Shown: positions 52,401-61,206 of the stretch, piece by piece
How the letters are laid out: the number at the start of each line of letters is the position of its first letter
Numbering within the stretch: position 1 is the stretch's first letter
Assembly (NCBI GenBank): GCA_006503475.1
Contig: RSEH01000096.1
Coordinates: forward strand, 1-64,000
Reading direction: 5' to 3'
Length of the DNA: 64,000 nucleotides
From: Stentor roeselii
Lineage: Eukaryota; Ciliophora; Heterotrichea; Heterotrichida; Stentoridae
The notes under the pieces: generated by a model
What the model saw: only the letters and a program-made list of their open reading frames with translations
What the model was told of the DNA's origin: nothing
Database searches by the model: none
Program-made: the position numbers and the translations under genes

Positions 52401-53516
52401 CCTGATATTAAAAACTCTGACTTTTCCATGTGTGAAGGGCAGGTCGTGTTTCCTGATAAAATGGACAACTTCAAAGCGATTTATTCTCTTGTGGAAAAAA
52501 TGGAACTTGCTGACTCTCCGGAGATTTATGGACTTCATTCCAACCAAGCAATTAAATTGGAGACCAGGGAAGGAGAAAGGGTTTTAGGACTTTTGAGTCA
52601 TATCCGTAAAAGTGCTTTGCTTATCGACGACATGGACCTGAAAAAAGGAAACGGTTCAGATTCACTTGACGTTGACTTGGTCAGTAAGCAGAATCGAGGA
52701 AAAATCCTTCAAAAGATCTGTTCCCAGATCCTAGAAAAACTTCCTAAACGCTTTGATTTAGCAGAGGTAAAAGAAAAATACCCAGTTTTATATGAAGAGT
52801 CATTAAATACTGTTCTTCAAGAAGAAGTCATGAGGTACAACCGTCTACTCGACCGAGTTCATTCAACTGCCTTGTCAGTCTTTCACGCTGCCAGCGGCTT
52901 CTCATTCATGAGTCTCGAACTAGAAGACATTTCAAGTGACCTCCTCATGGGCCGGGTTCCTCAGAAATGGAAACAATTCAGTTACCCTTCCGCCAAAAGT
53001 CTTGCAGGGTATACTGAAAACTTACTGCAAAGAGTGAACTATTTGAAAAATTGGATCAATCATGGAGTTCCTCATATCTTCTGGTTTCCTTGCATGTTTT
53101 ATCCTCAGGCTTATTTAACTGCAGTTTTACAAAATCATTCAAGAATGTTTAGTGTTAAAATGGAGGAACTTAGCTTTTGTCATGTTGTGCTTGATCATGA
53201 GTTTAATGAAAAGGTTGAACATGGATGCGTCATTGATGGGGTTTTTATTGAAGCTGCAAGGTGGGATGGGAAAATTTGTGAAAATGTTCATAAGGAATTC
53301 GCGGCGAAAATGCCGAAAATTCACTTTTTACCTCAAAAAGAGGCTCAGGGATTAGGGAAAAAATATGAGTGTCCTATGTATAAAACTGTTTTGAGAATTG
53401 GAACTCTTGGGCAGGAGTCTAATTTTATTACACATGTTTGTTTGGATACGGATGTTGAAACTAGTCATTGGGTTAGAAGGGGAGTTGCTTTGATTGTTGA
53501 GTATGATTCAGTTTAA
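40416..53516 (+). CDS. Axonemal (inner-arm, single-headed type) dynein heavy chain
   Basis: About 4361 aa once the 15-nt intron at 48024-48038 is removed (exon 1 40416-48023, exon 2 48039-53516). The N-terminal tail contains DRHLPLDLFVEE and an FDVEDEDEFHARR-type segment, which resembles my memory of DNAH1-class inner-arm heavy chains; class is tentative. Linker, then P-loops: AAA1 GPAGTGKTETTKE (about 1482), AAA2 GDTMTGKTTSI (about 1800), AAA3 GQTGTGKSVLL (about 2271), AAA4 GVGGSGKHALAK (about 2644; the usual GSGRQ Arg is Lys). AAA1 Walker B is CFDEFNRI. The stalk coiled coil and microtubule-binding tip lie near 2850-3150. AAA5, AAA6 and the C-terminal domain follow. It moves along axonemal doublets to drive ciliary bending. 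Confidence 0.95.
48024..48038 (+). other. 15-nt intron in the dynein gene
   Basis: GTAAATTTTAAATAG. Unspliced, it is in frame and ends the protein with TAG exactly at its last three bases. Spliced, AAAAGC joins CTTGCAAATTCAG and the dynein continues without break through AAA4. Confidence 0.93.
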
Positions 53517-53964
53517 GTTGTTTAGATTAAAGTTGAATAGAATAAGGGGGTTTTATTTTAGGGTAATTATTTTAGTGAGTGAGTAATTTGATTATCAAAA
53601 TGATTGCTTTACTCAAATGATGGAAATTAACTAGAAAAAGTAATTTCACACTGATATAGTTAATATAGCAAATTATTAAAATACCTATAGTAATCTCATA
53701 TCTTAAATTCCCTCCAATTTATCTTATTTTGGCAGAAACTATAATTCTAAACCTATCCTTTATCAGATTATAAAAATGATTCATCACTATTTAAAGTATA
53801 AAAAATTACCTAAAAAAAGTAATTTCATACATCAGATATAAAATACATCAAATGATTCGAACACTATACTAATCCAACATCCGATATTCCTATAAAATAA
53901 TTTTTTCTCTTCCATCCCAAACTTACCCTAAAATAAATACAGCCTCTACCTTTAACCCATCAAA
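53517..53964. other. Convergent 3' flank, nothing coding
   Basis: 448 bases between the stops of the dynein and VAP genes. AT-rich. The motif agtaatttca appears at about 53639 and 53819 in similar surroundings (about 180 bp apart), suggesting an old degenerate duplication. No RNA gene recognised. Confidence 0.5.
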
Positions 53965-54714
53965 TTACCCACGATTAAAATAAAGTCCAACAAGAAAAGT
54001 AACAACAAAGACAACAACCAAATGCAAAGGGCTGTACTTCCCAGCACTAACCGCCGTAAGTTGATCAAGTTCGACAGCAAACTTCTGTTTATTCCTCGCT
54101 TTTTCCAATTCTCCCTTCAAATTTTCCACACTATTTAAAAGTTCCTGATGACGATGAGCCAAATTTTTCGTACTTTTATCAAAACTTCCTTCACTTTCCT
54201 TAACAACCCTGACATCCCCTGCGCTTTTTCTGTTAAGTTCCATTTCTTTATGTTCTGCCAAGAAATTTTTTACAATTCCTGATTTGAAAAGTTCAGTTTT
54301 AAAGCGATTTGGATTTTCAGGAGATTCTTGTTTATCTATTTTGACTTCTTCTCGATTTTCCATTTCTGGATTTTCGAAGCGGGCTGGAATTTTATAGTCT
54401 TTGACGTCTGAAGCTTTCCAGTCGACGTTCATGTCTTCTCCTTCTTTCGCTTTGATGAGAAATCGATGGGACTTGGATGTGATGTCTTCGGAAAGGTTCA
54501 CTGTTATCTTTAGGGTTGTTGAGGACTTTGAACTCAAACGGCCTGCTGATGGGTTTACTAGGAATACCTTCGGGGATGATGTTTGGACTTTGAAAGAAAC
54601 TGAGGATGAGGATTTGTTGGTCAGGGTTAAGGAACCTTCTTTTGATTGAAGGTTGATTGAAATTGCGTCGGATGGAGTCAGCTGGAGAAGACTAGATAAA
54701 AGTTACTCGGACAT
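53965..54714 (-). CDS. VAP: VAP (VAMP-associated protein): MSP domain plus C-terminal membrane anchor, spliced
   Basis: Exon 1 is only 8 nt (54714-54707, ATGTCCGA); a 15-nt intron follows, then exon 2 (54691-53965). The product (about 244 aa) begins MSDLLQLTPSDAISINLQ and has a major-sperm-protein domain (about 1-105) with the typical LTLTNKSSSSVSFKVQT, PKVFLVNPSAGRL and KSHRFLIKA strands. A coiled-coil segment (about 185-220) and a C-terminal hydrophobic anchor (HLVVVFVVTFLVGLYFN) follow. VAPs sit in the ER and recruit FFAT-motif lipid-transfer proteins such as ORPs at contact sites; an ORP is encoded about 2.4 kb away. Length and layout match the family. Confidence 0.92.
54692..54706 (-). 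other. 15-nt intron in VAP
   Basis: Minus-strand GTAACTTTTATCTAG, between ATGTCCGA and TCTTCTCCAG. Retention gives a TAA directly after the third codon. Confidence 0.92.
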
Positions 54715-55214
54715 TTTCTTTATTGGAGGAAGGATTTATCGAAATTGTTATTTGATTGTGGAGTATTGATATATTCAGTCTTGAATGTGAAAATGTTAGT
54801 TGGAAGTTTTGTTTATCATTGGAGAAAGGATTTAAGGAAATTGTTATTTGATAGAGAAAAATTAGTGGATTATTCAAATCATAAATAATGAATGTAAAAA
54901 TATTACTAGGACATTTCTTTGTTAGGAGGTAAGATTTAATGAAATATTTCTTTGATAGAGAAAAATTACTGGATTATTGATATTTTATGTCATAGATGTA
55001 AAAATATTACTTGGAAATTTTGTTTATCATTGGAAGATTTAATGAAATAGTTTTTTATAGAGAAAAATTTGTGGATTAATGATATCATAACTCATGAATA
55101 TAAAAATATTACTCGGAAATTTTGTTTATCATTGGAAGATTTAATGAAATATTTTTTTATAGAGAAAAATTTGTGGATTATTGATATCATAACTCCTGAA
55201 TATAAAAATATTAA
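54700..55214. repeat. Five tandem 102-107-bp repeats derived from the VAP 5' end
   Basis: The landmark (a/g)tta(c/g) in the block 'atattact(t/c)ggaaatttt' ends at about 54706 (VAP intron), 54799, 54906, 55010, 55112 and, partly, 55214. Following it in each copy come gtttatcattgga, agatttaatgaaat and tagagaaaaat. The leftmost copy contains the VAP intron, exon 1 and ATG; the third copy still shows, on the minus strand, ATGTCC followed by AGTAAT. The array fills the VAP upstream region. Confidence 0.8.
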
Positions 55215-55237
55215 TTTAGAAAACTTGAAACTTTCAT

Positions 55238-55786
55238 CTATTTAAAAACACTTCTTTTGAATAACCAGTTGTACCTCTCATCAATCAACTTTTTATATCT
55301 GCATTGCTTCTGAGTAAGGAAGATCTTATTTAGTTCTTTAATAATCTCAAGGTTCTGGTTCCTTGCAGGACTTCTGAAACTTTTGAAAACTTTTTCTACT
55401 CCCATTGTTTCGACACTAAGGTCAAGGTTTTTCCTTTCATCATTTTTTAAATTTTGTCTCATGCTTCTGAGAAGTTCGTGTCTTCGACTCATCCTGAGTA
55501 GTTTTTACATAAGTTCTCCTTGAAGCTGGTCTCCTGCACTAATGCGCTGAACACTGTGATTTATTGAAGATCTTGCAATAGGAGGAATCGTTTTTTTCTT
55601 GAAAACTAAAGATTTTGACTCAAAAGTGAATTTTTTCTTTATGCTTTCTGGAGTTTTTGAGTGTTTTCGAGTTATTTTTGGTGAGCGTAGAGGTGAATAT
55701 CGAGCATTTTCTATGATTTTTTCGTACTTTTTTAGCTCTGGAAGTTCTTTGATAAAATACCTTAAAGACCCTAAATTTTCTTCCAT
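55238..55786 (-). CDS. Small basic protein, spliced; family unknown
   Basis: 177 aa after removal of the intron at 55494-55508. Exon 1 (55786-55509) encodes MEENLGSLRYFIKELPELKK and a Lys/Ser/Pro-rich middle (SPKITRKHSKTPESIKKK); exon 2 (55493-55238) encodes MSRRHELLRSMRQNLKND and ends NWLFKRSVFK. Highly basic with short helices at either end, typical of cytoskeleton- or microtubule-associated small proteins, but no domain is recognised. Without the intron model there would be two tiny frames 12 nt apart; the junction recreates an ATG codon and keeps frame. Confidence 0.75.
55494..55508 (-). other. 15-nt intron in the small basic protein gene
   Basis: Minus-strand GTAAAAACTACTCAG; ends CAG rather than TAG. 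Retention gives TAA in frame at once. Confidence 0.82.
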
Positions 55787-55920
55787 ATGTGAAAATTTAT
55801 CTCTGGAGTTAAATTTCTTTAAAGATGAAAAGTCAATAGAGGATTTGACATGAAATAAAGAAAAAATTTAAGAATATATTTTATTGTATCATTTCTTCAT
55901 CTATTATTTAATCTAAGTTT

Positions 55921-57033
55921 TCACTTTCTAGTAAATTTATTTTTATTGACCCTTTTAAAAATCTCTTCAACAACACTTTTATTTAAATTTTTTTTGCACT
56001 TTAGACACTTTTTATCATTTTTCACTAGACACTTGAAACAAACCTGGCATTCAACATTACAACCCAACCTAAAAAAATCATCTTCACCAAAGTAATCAGA
56101 ACAAACCGAACAAACAAAATTCTTATTTTTCAATTGACTTTTCTTGCAATTATCCAAATATTCATCAATTTCTTGCGATTCAAAATTTATTTTCAAACAA
56201 GAAAGTTCATAAGCGATTTTATGGTTAAGCAAGTCTTTTCTATTCAAATAATCTACTAAAGTATCGATGGATTTCTGCAGAGAGTTGATTTTATTCTCTA
56301 ATTTCAAGTCTCTTGATGAAATTCCTAAGTTAGATGAAGCCCTTTTCTCGAATTCTGACCGATATTTGAAAAGTTTTTCAACAACTTTAATGTCCCTGTT
56401 GTTGTTTTCATCGAACATGCACATCTGGCTTGAGTAGCCTATTGAGTAGTTCTGCGAATTGTAAATCAAATAAAGTCTCAGATGTGCTCCAGAAGGAATC
56501 GGGTTAACAAAGTAAAATTCTTGACTCAAACTGTAAAACTTAAAAAAAACCCGAAATTTTCGAGAAATAGTTCGAAGAACTTCTTCTAAAATCGTGATCG
56601 GGTCCTCACCTGAATCGATTTTCGTTAAAATTTGAGGACTACTTTCATCGAAAAAACTAAAAATCAAATCTTTGCAACCTCTTTCAATCAAGACCAAGTT
56701 AGATTCATTTTTTTCAATAAACCTTTCAAGTACCTGTAAACAACTATCAGTATTTTCAACATAATTTTTTAAATATTCTGCAATTTGCACAAAAAAATTA
56801 TTCTTAAGTCCATGATCTTCATCAAAAACCCTTAAAAACTTTTCAACCCCTTCTCGAAACAACTGATCTTCCTGCGCCTCGAAATTGAAATCTTTAGACC
56901 TGGCGACGAGTTCCAACAATCCAATTCCAAGAGCAAGATAAAAAGAAGATCCTTCAAAATATCTGATTTTCTTGATTTTTTTGATTTTTTTGTTGTTTAT
57001 AGGGAATCTTGGAAAGCTTGCAGGTTGAATCAT
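55921..57033 (-). CDS. Otubain-like pseudo-deubiquitinase with RING-like C terminus
   Basis: 370 aa from the ATG at 57033 (MIQPASFPRF); an earlier in-frame start would be TTG. Residues 18-203 follow the otubain (peptidase C65) layout. KIRYFEGSSFYLALGIGLLE aligns by eye with the DGNCFYRAFGF region, and LRLYLIYNSQNYSIGY with the terminal LLYxxGHYDILY. However, the catalytic Cys position is Ser30 and the His position is Asn195, so it is predicted inactive. A RING-like Zn site follows at Cys308, 311, 325, 329, 332, 335, 343 and 346 (C-x2-C-x13-C-x3-C-x2-C-x2-C-x7-C-x2-C; Cys where His is usual). Possible ubiquitin-binding E3 or adaptor. The fold call is inference from motif order. Confidence 0.75.
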   Translation of the reverse strand: MIQPASFPRFPINNKKIKKIKKIRYFEGSSFYLALGIGLLELVARSKDFNFEAQEDQLFREGVEKFLRVFDEDHGLKNNFFVQIAEYLKNYVENTDSCLQVLERFIEKNESNLVLIERGCKDLIFSFFDESSPQILTKIDSGEDPITILEEVLRTISRKFRVFFKFYSLSQEFYFVNPIPSGAHLRLYLIYNSQNYSIGYSSQMCMFDENNNRDIKVVEKLFKYRSEFEKRASSNLGISSRDLKLENKINSLQKSIDTLVDYLNRKDLLNHKIAYELSCLKINFESQEIDEYLDNCKKSQLKNKNFVCSVCSDYFGEDDFFRLGCNVECQVCFKCLVKNDKKCLKCKKNLNKSVVEEIFKRVNKNKFTRK

Positions 57034-57084
57034 GTTAATTATAAGGAATATAGAATGATTAATAAGAGGCAATCATAAATTAGT

Positions 57085-58260
57085 CTAATTTTTATATCCT
57101 CGATGTTTTCTATCTTCTCTCTGTTGGTTCTCTATTTTATACTTCCACTTTTGTGCGATGTCTTGATTACCCTTAGCAAGCCAGACCAGATCTTCTCTGT
57201 ACCGCCAGTCGCTGGGAAGAGGGTGAGACACGAATTTGTGGAAGACAGGCTGATGCACTGTCGAGTCCCAGGCTTTTACTCCGTCGAAACTCAGTCCTTC
57301 TAGCCAGGAGCCTATCACTTCGCAGACTTTGTTACCTCTTACGAGGATTTCGCCGATGAAATCGTCGTTTTTTCCGACTGCTTTTTTAAACCAACCTTTC
57401 TTTTTTTTAGGACCGAAGGCTAGATTGCAGGTTATGTTGTTTATTTTGTCCTCGAAGATCATTTCACGGCTCCAGTTTACAGTTCGTGACCCGAAAATCA
57501 TTCCTCCTGCTTTAAATTGAGGATACTGATAAGTAATCACTTGTCCAGATTCGAAAACAACTGAAACTTTTCCCTGAAACCCTCCAACCAAAGTATTTTT
57601 CTTAAACTTGCCAACAAGTTCCAAAAACCCTTCAATCCTAAACCCATTCCCAAGGACTTGAAAGTTGGTGACAGGAGGATGATGAACCGTATGTTCACAA
57701 AAGACCTGAGTTCCATCCGGCCAAAACGCTTGAAGAGTTTCTCCCAACAAAGGATTAAAAGGTTTTTCCTGACTAGGCGAGACATAAAGTCCAGCGACAC
57801 TCATAAGAATGACTCTTTTGAACTTTTCAATTTCATTCAAACCTTGAGTGTTGCTTAAAAAGACAGGCATGAAAGCCCATCTATCAAGCATCCTTTCAAG
57901 GGTAGATCGAGGTTCAAACAGTCGAATGGGCAGACTGAGCCCGACGATTCCTTTTCCTTTGAGAAGACAGGCGGCGACATCTGAGATGACTTTCATGATG
58001 ACTCCACTTTGTTTGTTCAGAACATTCTGGTCCACACAAACTAAACCTCCTTCTTTGAGGACGTTGTAACCTGCCAGTTGAGATGATTTGTCTGTCGCTC
58101 GGTCTCGGTTTAAGAAGGACATTGGAAGATATGTCGGTGGAGGCGCTGATGGGTCGTAATTGCTTTCTAGTAATAAGGAATAAGGACTTGCACCTTTTGA
58201 CTTTGATAAGATTTTTGGGTCGTCACTGTCTTGAGGAGTTGAATATGGAGTTTCTTCCAT
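57085..58260 (-). CDS. Oxysterol-binding protein-related protein (ORP)
   Basis: 391 aa, a short ORP with only the lipid-binding (ORD) domain. Signature elements in order: a lid/N-terminal region; KPFNPLLGETLQAFW (about residue 165); and the family EQVSHHPP motif as EHTVHHPPVTNF (about 189-200), which keeps the His-His pair used for PI4P binding. GGMIFGSRTVNW and the C-terminal WRYREDLVWLAKGNQDIAQKWK complete the fold. ORPs exchange sterol or phosphatidylserine for PI4P at membrane contacts. No PH domain and no clear FFAT motif were seen. Its stop is 51 nt from the ATG of the pseudo-otubain gene on the same strand. Confidence 0.93.
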   Translation of the reverse strand: MEETPYSTPQDSDDPKILSKSKGASPYSLLLESNYDPSAPPPTYLPMSFLNRDRATDKSSQLAGYNVLKEGGLVCVDQNVLNKQSGVIMKVISDVAACLLKGKGIVGLSLPIRLFEPRSTLERMLDRWAFMPVFLSNTQGLNEIEKFKRVILMSVAGLYVSPSQEKPFNPLLGETLQAFWPDGTQVFCEHTVHHPPVTNFQVLGNGFRIEGFLELVGKFKKNTLVGGFQGKVSVVFESGQVITYQYPQFKAGGMIFGSRTVNWSREMIFEDKINNITCNLAFGPKKKKGWFKKAVGKNDDFIGEILVRGNKVCEVIGSWLEGLSFDGVKAWDSTVHQPVFHKFVSHPLPSDWRYREDLVWLAKGNQDIAQKWKYKIENQQREDRKHRGYKN

Positions 58261-58666
58261 TGGGTTTATTAAGGTTGAATGAGAGATGAGTTTTGGGAGA
58301 TTTTTATAGAATTAGATGAAGATTTGGAGAAAATAAGGTTGGGATTGTTATGATTATGTTTTAATACTTCATGGATTTATTTGGAGATTAAAGAGGATTG
58401 ATATTTGAGTGATTTGAAAAAAGAAACGCTTGAGGAGATATTTAGAATAGAATAATAGGTTTGGATATCATTATATGAAAATATGGATAAAATCAGCAAC
58501 CCTATATTCATAGAACAAAAAACTAAAAATTTTAAGTATTTTTTATGATTTTACTAATCTTCCCAGATTAAATTCAATACTTTAATCAAATTACAACCAC
58601 TTTCGCTACATCCTAAAAATCTTACAGATATATTTGAGAGAATACCTTATCTTAATAATTTCCTAA
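58261..58666. other. Intergenic region, nothing recognised
   Basis: 406 bases between the ATG of the ORP gene and the stop of the tetraspan gene, both minus strand. The part next to the ORP ATG is G/T-rich on the plus strand (C/A-rich on the coding strand), as at other promoters here. Confidence 0.5.
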
Positions 58667-59222
58667 CTACTCTTGATTCGGTGCTTCAGGAGGATTTTCA
58701 GGCGATTTGAACTTTTTCATCTTGATACAAAACGCTAAGAAAACGCAGCACAAAGAGCAGCAACAGCATCCCAAGCCAATATAAGTCATAATGAGAATAG
58801 CCAGAGTCAATCGATACATATCTCCATTATCTAAATACCCTCTACCATCTTCACACCCATCAGCAGTAAAAAGCCAGACACTTCCCACAATGCACCATGC
58901 AATGCTAAAAAGTCCGATAAGCAAAATGATGACTTTGATGATCTTAACAAAGTTCGATTCTGGCTTCTTATAAGCGATGATATTCGAAATGATGAGAAAA
59001 AGGTAAGAAACCGTTCCTACCACAATCCAAACAATGAGCCACTCACTAAATAGTTTCTAACCGAATAGGGTTTTCACAGTCATCACTCGATTTAGACAAA
59101 ATAACAGCAATCGCGATGACCTAATTAAAATATACAAAAGCCACGTAACAAGAAATCCCTAACAATGCTTGACTAACGATTCCTTTTACTGTCGGCTTGA
59201 GGCTGAATTTGTTTGCTTCCAT
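58667..59222 (-). CDS. Four-helix (TMEM272-like) membrane protein, two introns
   Basis: 174 aa after removing introns at 59121-59135 and 59046-59061. It starts MEANKFSLKPTVKGIV. Four hydrophobic helices: about 12-38 (split by intron 1), 50-76 (WLIVWIVVGTVSYLFLIIS), 88-112 (IIKVIILLIGLFSIAWCIVGSVW) and 128-158 (a Cys cluster GLGCCCCSLCCVF). Loops carry Cys (SSDDCENPIREW; TADGCEDGRGY). The layout resembles the TMEM272-like/MARVEL-like small tetraspan families; no activity can be inferred. The Cys cluster is a likely palmitoylation site. The ATG lies 28 nt from the stop of the upstream coiled-coil gene. Confidence 0.8.
59046..59061 (-). other. 16-nt intron 2 of the tetraspan gene
   Basis: Minus-strand GTTAGAAACTATTTAG, with GTTAG instead of GTAA at the 5' splice site. 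Removal restores frame from ENPIR into EWLIVW. Confidence 0.72.
59121..59135 (-). other. 15-nt intron 1 of the tetraspan gene
   Basis: Minus-strand GTATATTTTAATTAG. Retention ends translation at TAG in frame; removal joins YVAF to VIAIAVIL within the first membrane helix. Confidence 0.85.
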
Positions 59223-59250
59223 TTATATAACTGTTAAAATACGAACCTTC

Positions 59251-60462
59251 TCATTTATTTTTTTTCGCACTTTGAGATTTCTTCAGCTCGCTAATCGAGT
59301 TATGCGAAACGTGCATCAAATTCGCAGGGAATACAGCTAAATGAATGTCAACTTGAATATCATTTCGCAAACATAACAACCCCAGGACCTGCAAACTGGA
59401 AAAATTGAAAAATTCTTCCTGAGTGAGTTTAATGCTTGAAATTTGCTGTTTTCTCTGCTCGTACTTCGCAGTTTTTATCATTCTTTTCACTGTGTAAAAA
59501 AAAATATTTTTACTGTCACGTTCTTGTAAGGAACTTCTGTAAGTCTTTTCATTCAAAACTCCAAGCATGTGATTCGCCTTCTCGTTTTGAATCAAGTCAA
59601 AAAACAAAGAACCTGCCAGTCCTTTTTTATTAATTTGGGGAATCTGCTGGTTTTGGATCAGTTTCAACTTCGCGATTTCGAAACAATCTTGAAAAAACTC
59701 TTCGAGTTTTTTCTGTTCTGCAAGAAAAGCGCCTTGTAAGTTTGATAAATGTGAACTGGAGATTTTTACTTCTTGAATGTCGCGCTTTACCTTGTGTAAC
59801 TCGTCGAGAAAGACGTAAATGTCGACTTTTTGAGCTTCTGAGAGAAGTTCGAACTTTATTGGGGCTAAAGGGGTTGGCATGGAAAGTGAGGATTTTGAGA
59901 TTAGAGATGGGAATTTGGACCTGGAACTGCTTGGGTCGGCTTTTGTCTTGGTTTCTTCGATTGCGTAAGAAATTTTTAGGTTTTCTTTTGTGAGTTCTTT
60001 TAGCTGCTCTTTTACATGGTCAACGTATTCTTTTTCTTGGTTGAAGGATCGACGGTAGTTGTCTATCTGGCCTTCTAGTTGTAGACTGTAGCGGCTTATT
60101 GCTTTTGTTTGACTCACGTAGCTTTCCATTTCTTTGTGCAGTTTAAAAATCTCTGGATTGTTTTCTATCTCAAAATAGTCTTTTCCAAGCTGCTCTTTCA
60201 ATGTTTGAAGCTTTTCCTCTTCTTGTTTTAGACGGTTTAAAAAACGGCCTAACTATTGATCACTGTTTAAAAGCCATTCATTTTGTAAAACGACCTCATT
60301 TATGAGGTTGTCCAGGTTGTTGTAAGTGTTTTGGAGGTTGAAGTGGGCTTCGATAACTGGTTTCATAGGCTGTTTCAAGGATTCCTCTACTCTCGCCTGA
60401 CTTTGAATAGATTCTTCAAATTGCACCCTAGACCTTCTCGCATAGGTGTTTAATTCATCCAT
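59251..60462 (-). CDS. Coiled-coil protein, spliced; family unknown
   Basis: 398 aa after removing the intron at 60249-60263, which joins the N-terminal piece (MDELNTYARRSRVQFEESI ... EWLLNS) to the main piece (RFLNRLKQEEEKLQTLKEQL). Long helices run from about 10 to 165; a Ser/Pro-rich linker (about 165-190), further helices and a more globular end follow. The stop is TGA; reading through it would run into the next gene, which supports TGA as a true stop. Its 5' end is divergent from the NSRP1-like gene with 22 nt between ATGs. No domain recognised. Confidence 0.78.
60249..60263 (-). other. 15-nt intron in the coiled-coil gene
   Basis: Minus-strand GTGATCAATAGTTAG, a GTGA-type donor. Retention gives TAG in frame; removal joins the two frames through an AGC Ser codon. 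Confidence 0.82.
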
Positions 60463-60484
60463 AATTTAATAATCAATCGAAACA

Positions 60485-61198
60485 ATGGAATTTGGATTTA
60501 CCTCAAAAAATAAGCAACTATCCAAGTCAAATCTAAAAAAACCAATCCCATCCAAGTCTTTCCAACAACCTCCAAGTAGCGATTCCGATTCAGACGAGAT
60601 AAAGCGAACAAACAAAGACCTAATAAAGTCAAGTCTTTACAACCAAACAAGTAATGAGCTGGTCTCAGCGCTTTCAGAAGACCCGACTCTTTTAAGCTAC
60701 GATCTTTACAAGACCAAAGCCGAGTTGGCGAAAAAACTTGAAGAGCCTGAGTCAAAAGACTCGAAATATCACGAAAATATCAAACAACATGCTGAATTCA
60801 AAAAAAGGGAAAAACTCATTCTTAAGGAAAAACAGGAGGCAAGGCTTCGAGAAGCTGAAAAAGAAGAATTTGGAGAAACTGAAGAGTATTTCACTCATAG
60901 TTATTTGGAATATATGAAAAAAAATCAGATTTTCGAAGAAAAACTTGAAGAAATTGATAGAAATAATCAAAAAACAAGCATTTCAAGTAAAAAACCGGAA
61001 TATTTCCTGAGTAAACTCATTTGTGACCCTTCTGAAATTCCGCAGAAAAAAGCTAAAACTCATGAAATTTTAGAGGAAGAGGAAAAAAGTGGAAATTGCT
61101 TTGAAATCGATCAGGTCAATGATAAAAGGACTCAGTCTCAGGTTCAAAATGCCAGAGATCGCTTCTTGGCAAGAAAAAAACAAAAAGAAATAAAATAA
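60485..61198 (+). CDS. NSRP1: NSRP1/CCDC55-like nuclear speckle splicing regulator
   Basis: 237 aa. The family signature is present: a short disordered basic N terminus, then ALSEDPTLLSYDLYKTK (compare the ALxEDPxxxxYDxxYD motif), SKYHENIKQHAEFKKREKL, a strongly charged helix with EKQEARLREAEKEEFGETEEYFTHSYLEYMKK, and a basic end RDRFLARKKQKEIK. Human NSRP1 is longer because of a long charged C terminus; the conserved N-terminal module alone is present here. Known role: nuclear speckle protein affecting splice-site choice; function in this organism with its micro-introns is inferred. Stop is 8 nt before the next gene's ATG. Confidence 0.82.
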   Translation: MEFGFTSKNKQLSKSNLKKPIPSKSFQQPPSSDSDSDEIKRTNKDLIKSSLYNQTSNELVSALSEDPTLLSYDLYKTKAELAKKLEEPESKDSKYHENIKQHAEFKKREKLILKEKQEARLREAEKEEFGETEEYFTHSYLEYMKKNQIFEEKLEEIDRNNQKTSISSKKPEYFLSKLICDPSEIPQKKAKTHEILEEEEKSGNCFEIDQVNDKRTQSQVQNARDRFLARKKQKEIK

Positions 61199-61206
61199 TA
61201 ATTAAC

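Noticed and set aside
57034-57072. Longer N terminus for the pseudo-otubain
   Set aside because: It would begin with TTG; the first ATG is at 57033.
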